Below are positions 42,198-44,002 of a stretch of 44,002 nucleotides of DNA, one piece after another. Within the stretch, counting starts at the first letter, position 1. Every line of letters starts with the position of its first letter. The notes beneath the pieces were generated by a model. The model saw only the letters and a list, made by a program, of their open reading frames with translations, was not told the origin of the DNA and did not search any database. The DNA is taken from contig JAFSLQ010000045.1 of the NCBI GenBank assembly GCA_017448355.1, positions 1-44,002 of the forward strand, given 5' to 3'. The stretch comes from Clostridia bacterium (GTDB taxonomy: Bacteria > Bacillota > Clostridia > Christensenellales > Borkfalkiaceae). The translations under genes were made by a program, and so were the position numbers.

Positions 42198-43514
42198 TTA
42201 AAATTTAAACGCCTTATTATTTTTCATCTGTTTCATAAGTTGTTTAGTTTGCTCGAATTGATTAAGCACCCTGTTTACTTCCTGCACGCTCGTCCCGCTA
42301 CCCTTTGCTATACGCTGTTTGCGGGAAGAGTTTATGATGTTCGGATTATTCCGTTCCTTCTTTGTCATAGACTGAATAACCGCTTTCATCTTCATCATCT
42401 TGCCTTCGTCTACGCTGTCGGCGTTAAATTTTAATTTACCGCCGTTAATATTCGGCATCATCGCAAGAACGTCTTTTATGCCGCCCATTTTTTTCATCGT
42501 CTCGAACTGCGTCAAAAAGTCTTCCAAAGTAAAGGAACTTTCCCTTAACTTCTTCTCCATTTTTTTGGCGTCTTCTTCGGTTATCGCTTCCTGCGCCTTT
42601 TCGATAAGCGTTAAAACGTCGCCCATACCGAGAATACGGCTCGCCATACGGTCGGGATAGAACGGTTCTAAATCGCCGAGTTTTTCACCAACCGAACAAA
42701 ATTTAACGGGTTTACCCGTTATCGCTTTAACAGAAAGCGTTGCGCCGCCCCTTGTATCGCCGTCGAGTTTGGTTAATACTAAACCCGTCAACTCCAAACG
42801 GCGGTTAAATTCGCTTGCAACTTCCACGGCGACTTGCCCCGTCATTGCGTCGATAACCAAAAGTATTTCGGAAGGCTTAACTTCCGCCTTTATGTCTTCA
42901 AGTTCGCGCATAAGCGCGTCGTCTATCTGCAATCTGCCCGCAGTATCTATTATAACCGTGTCAAATCCGTACGATTTTGCATATGATACGGCGTCTTTCG
43001 CTATTTTAACGGGGTTTCCCTGTCCCTTTTCAAAGACGGTGCAACCCGCCTTTTCTCCCACGACTTTAAGTTGGTTTATCGCCGCGGGGCGGTACACGTC
43101 GCAAGCCGTAAGCAAGGGTTTTTTGCCTTGTTTTTTAAGTAAAAATCCTAATTTGCCAACCAAGGTCGTCTTGCCCGCGCCTTGAAGTCCCGCCATCATA
43201 ATGACTGTCGGCGGGTTATCGGAAACGGCAAGTTTCGCGTTGGTGCTGCCCATAAGCGAAATAAGTTCTTCGTTGACGATTTTTATAACTTGTTCGGTGG
43301 GGCTTAAACTTTTTAAAATCTCCTGTCCGACGGCGCGTTCCGAAACTTTGTTGACAAAGTCTTTAACGACGGAAATGTTTACGTCTGCTTCTAAAAGTGC
43401 GACGCGCACTTCACGCATAGCCGTTTTAATTTCGAGTTCAGATAGCCTACCTTTTTTGGTCAGTTTACTGAATATATGATTAAGTTTTTCCGAAAGTCCT
43501 GAAAATAACCCCAT
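42198..43514 (-). CDS. ffh: Signal recognition particle protein Ffh
   Basis: SRP54-type GTPase that binds 4.5S RNA and signal sequences. The N domain (1-85) precedes the G domain with GLQGAGKTTL (104-113), DVYRPAAINQL, DTAGR, and TKLDGDTRGG. The methionine-rich M domain begins near 320, contains the RNA-binding SSRKQRIAKGSG segment, and ends in a Lys-rich tail. Length 438. The ATG overlaps the ylxM stop as TAATG, the usual coupling. Confidence 0.98.
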   Translation of the reverse strand: MGLFSGLSEKLNHIFSKLTKKGRLSELEIKTAMREVRVALLEADVNISVVKDFVNKVSERAVGQEILKSLSPTEQVIKIVNEELISLMGSTNAKLAVSDNPPTVIMMAGLQGAGKTTLVGKLGFLLKKQGKKPLLTACDVYRPAAINQLKVVGEKAGCTVFEKGQGNPVKIAKDAVSYAKSYGFDTVIIDTAGRLQIDDALMRELEDIKAEVKPSEILLVIDAMTGQVAVEVASEFNRRLELTGLVLTKLDGDTRGGATLSVKAITGKPVKFCSVGEKLGDLEPFYPDRMASRILGMGDVLTLIEKAQEAITEEDAKKMEKKLRESSFTLEDFLTQFETMKKMGGIKDVLAMMPNINGGKLKFNADSVDEGKMMKMKAVIQSMTKKERNNPNIINSSRKQRIAKGSGTSVQEVNRVLNQFEQTKQLMKQMKNNKAFKF

Positions 43515-43813
43515 TATCTACCTAAAATCTCTTTTAAAGCCTGTTTGCCCGCGGGTGAAAGATACCGTTCGGCAAAGTCTTCCAAATCGTCGTAAAGCGC
43601 TTTAAGTTTTAACGCCTTTTCATATTCTAAAAGTTTGTCTTTAATCTTTTTAATGCCGCCCGCAGCACTCTGCCTGCTTGCCCCCGTCTCCACCGCAATT
43701 TCGGCAAAAGACAGGTCAAGAAAGTAGCGCATATTAAAAAGTTCCCTTTGATAATCCGTCAAAAGACCTTTATAAATATCGAACAGTTGTACGAAAAGAA
43801 TATCGTTATCCAT
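43514..43813 (-). CDS. ylxM: YlxM/p13 family helix-turn-helix protein
   Basis: Small putative SRP-associated DNA/RNA-binding protein, 99 residues, typically encoded directly before ffh. A sigma70 region 4-like helix-turn-helix spans about 18-55, with the core LSFAEIAVETGASRQSAAG. AAGGG lies before the ATG. First gene of the operon, with a clear promoter. Confidence 0.92.
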   Translation of the reverse strand: MDNDILFVQLFDIYKGLLTDYQRELFNMRYFLDLSFAEIAVETGASRQSAAGGIKKIKDKLLEYEKALKLKALYDDLEDFAERYLSPAGKQALKEILGR

Positions 43814-43861
43814 AATCGCCGCCCTTATCTTGTGTAAACCAAATCACCTTTACACCTAAAT

Positions 43862-43890
43862 ATTTTACACAAAATCTCTATGTCTGTCAA
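43862..43890 (-). promoter_or_regulatory. Promoter of the ylxM-ffh operon
   Basis: Minus strand TTGACA (43885-43890), 17-base spacer, TAAAAT (43862-43867), about 48 bases before the ylxM ATG. Confidence 0.85.
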
Positions 43891-43913
43891 CTATTTTTGC
43901 CTGACATTTAAAC

Positions 43914-43949
43914 CTTTCCGCCCGCCGCAAATTAGCGGGGGGCGGAAAG
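43914..43949. terminator. Terminator-like hairpin at the window edge
   Basis: Stem CTTTCCGCCC..CCGC / GCGG..GGGCGGAAAG, 14 pairs with one G-G mismatch and a 6-base loop. It is followed by GGTTTTTG on the plus strand and GGTTTAAAT on the minus strand. It probably ends a gene lying beyond 44002; direction is uncertain. The last 50 bases hold only a short CTCTA/TAGAG hairpin and no gene. Confidence 0.7.
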
Positions 43950-44002
43950 CGGTTTTTGACAATAACTCTAACCTTCGGATAGAGCCTATATTAAGTTTGA
44001 CG

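Noticed and set aside
1-44002. Mobile elements, CRISPR arrays, defence islands, tRNA or rRNA genes
   Set aside because: No direct repeats with spacers, transposase or integrase motifs, or tRNA cloverleafs were seen; coding content is core housekeeping throughout.

Overview
The window is a chromosomal core region of a low-to-moderate GC, Gram-positive, endospore-forming anaerobe of the Clostridia type. Three lines support this. Gene order is Firmicutes-like: rpmB divergent from yloU-yloV-recG; ylxM-ffh-rpsP-khpA-rimM-trmD-rbgA-rnhB; and dprA-topA-trmFO-hslV-hslU. Sporulation-associated genes are present (spmA, spmB and a ytxC-like gene). Anaerobic energy and oxygen-defence genes are present (a complete Rnf complex and a reverse-type rubrerythrin). 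The genus cannot be named from the sequence alone. No tRNA, rRNA, CRISPR array, prophage or insertion sequence was found.

Layout. 1-6.7 kb, minus strand: rubrerythrin (cut by the window edge), nadE, recG, yloV (fakA-like) and yloU. 6.9-7.2 kb, plus: rpmB. 7.2-11.5 kb, minus: rdgB, rsmA, tatD and metG. 11.5-12.6 kb, plus: spmA-spmB. 12.7-18.3 kb, minus: thrS under a threonine T-box, a ytxC-like gene and a calcium-type P-ATPase. 18.4-26.8 kb, plus: one long run with a phosphoribosyltransferase, a two-component system, a NusG-II-domain membrane protein, a Gx transporter family protein and rnfCDGEAB. 26.8-38.0 kb, minus: yfcE-like phosphodiesterase, asnA, rseC, hisS, hslU, hslV, trmFO, topA, dprA and comM. 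38.2-43.8 kb, minus: rplS, yraN, rnhB, rbgA, trmD, rimM, khpA, rpsP, ffh and ylxM.

How the genes work together. Most genes serve translation: four aminoacyl-tRNA synthetases or related enzymes, ribosomal proteins, rRNA and tRNA modification, and SRP. Others serve DNA maintenance (recG, topA, dprA, rnhB) and protein turnover (hslUV). The Rnf complex couples ferredoxin oxidation and NAD+ reduction to ion export. Its genes appear to be co-transcribed with an OmpR-type two-component system, and an RseC-family redox protein lies nearby on the other strand. Tight spacing and many ATGA/TAATG overlaps point to large translationally coupled operons.

The most interesting signals are regulatory rather than a new gene system. 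A sigma-E-like promoter appears to give a leaderless spmAB mRNA and overlaps the metG promoter. A T-box controls thrS. A terminator hairpin sits where the recG ribosome binding site should be. A two-component system is embedded in the Rnf operon. I found no clear undescribed multi-gene system.
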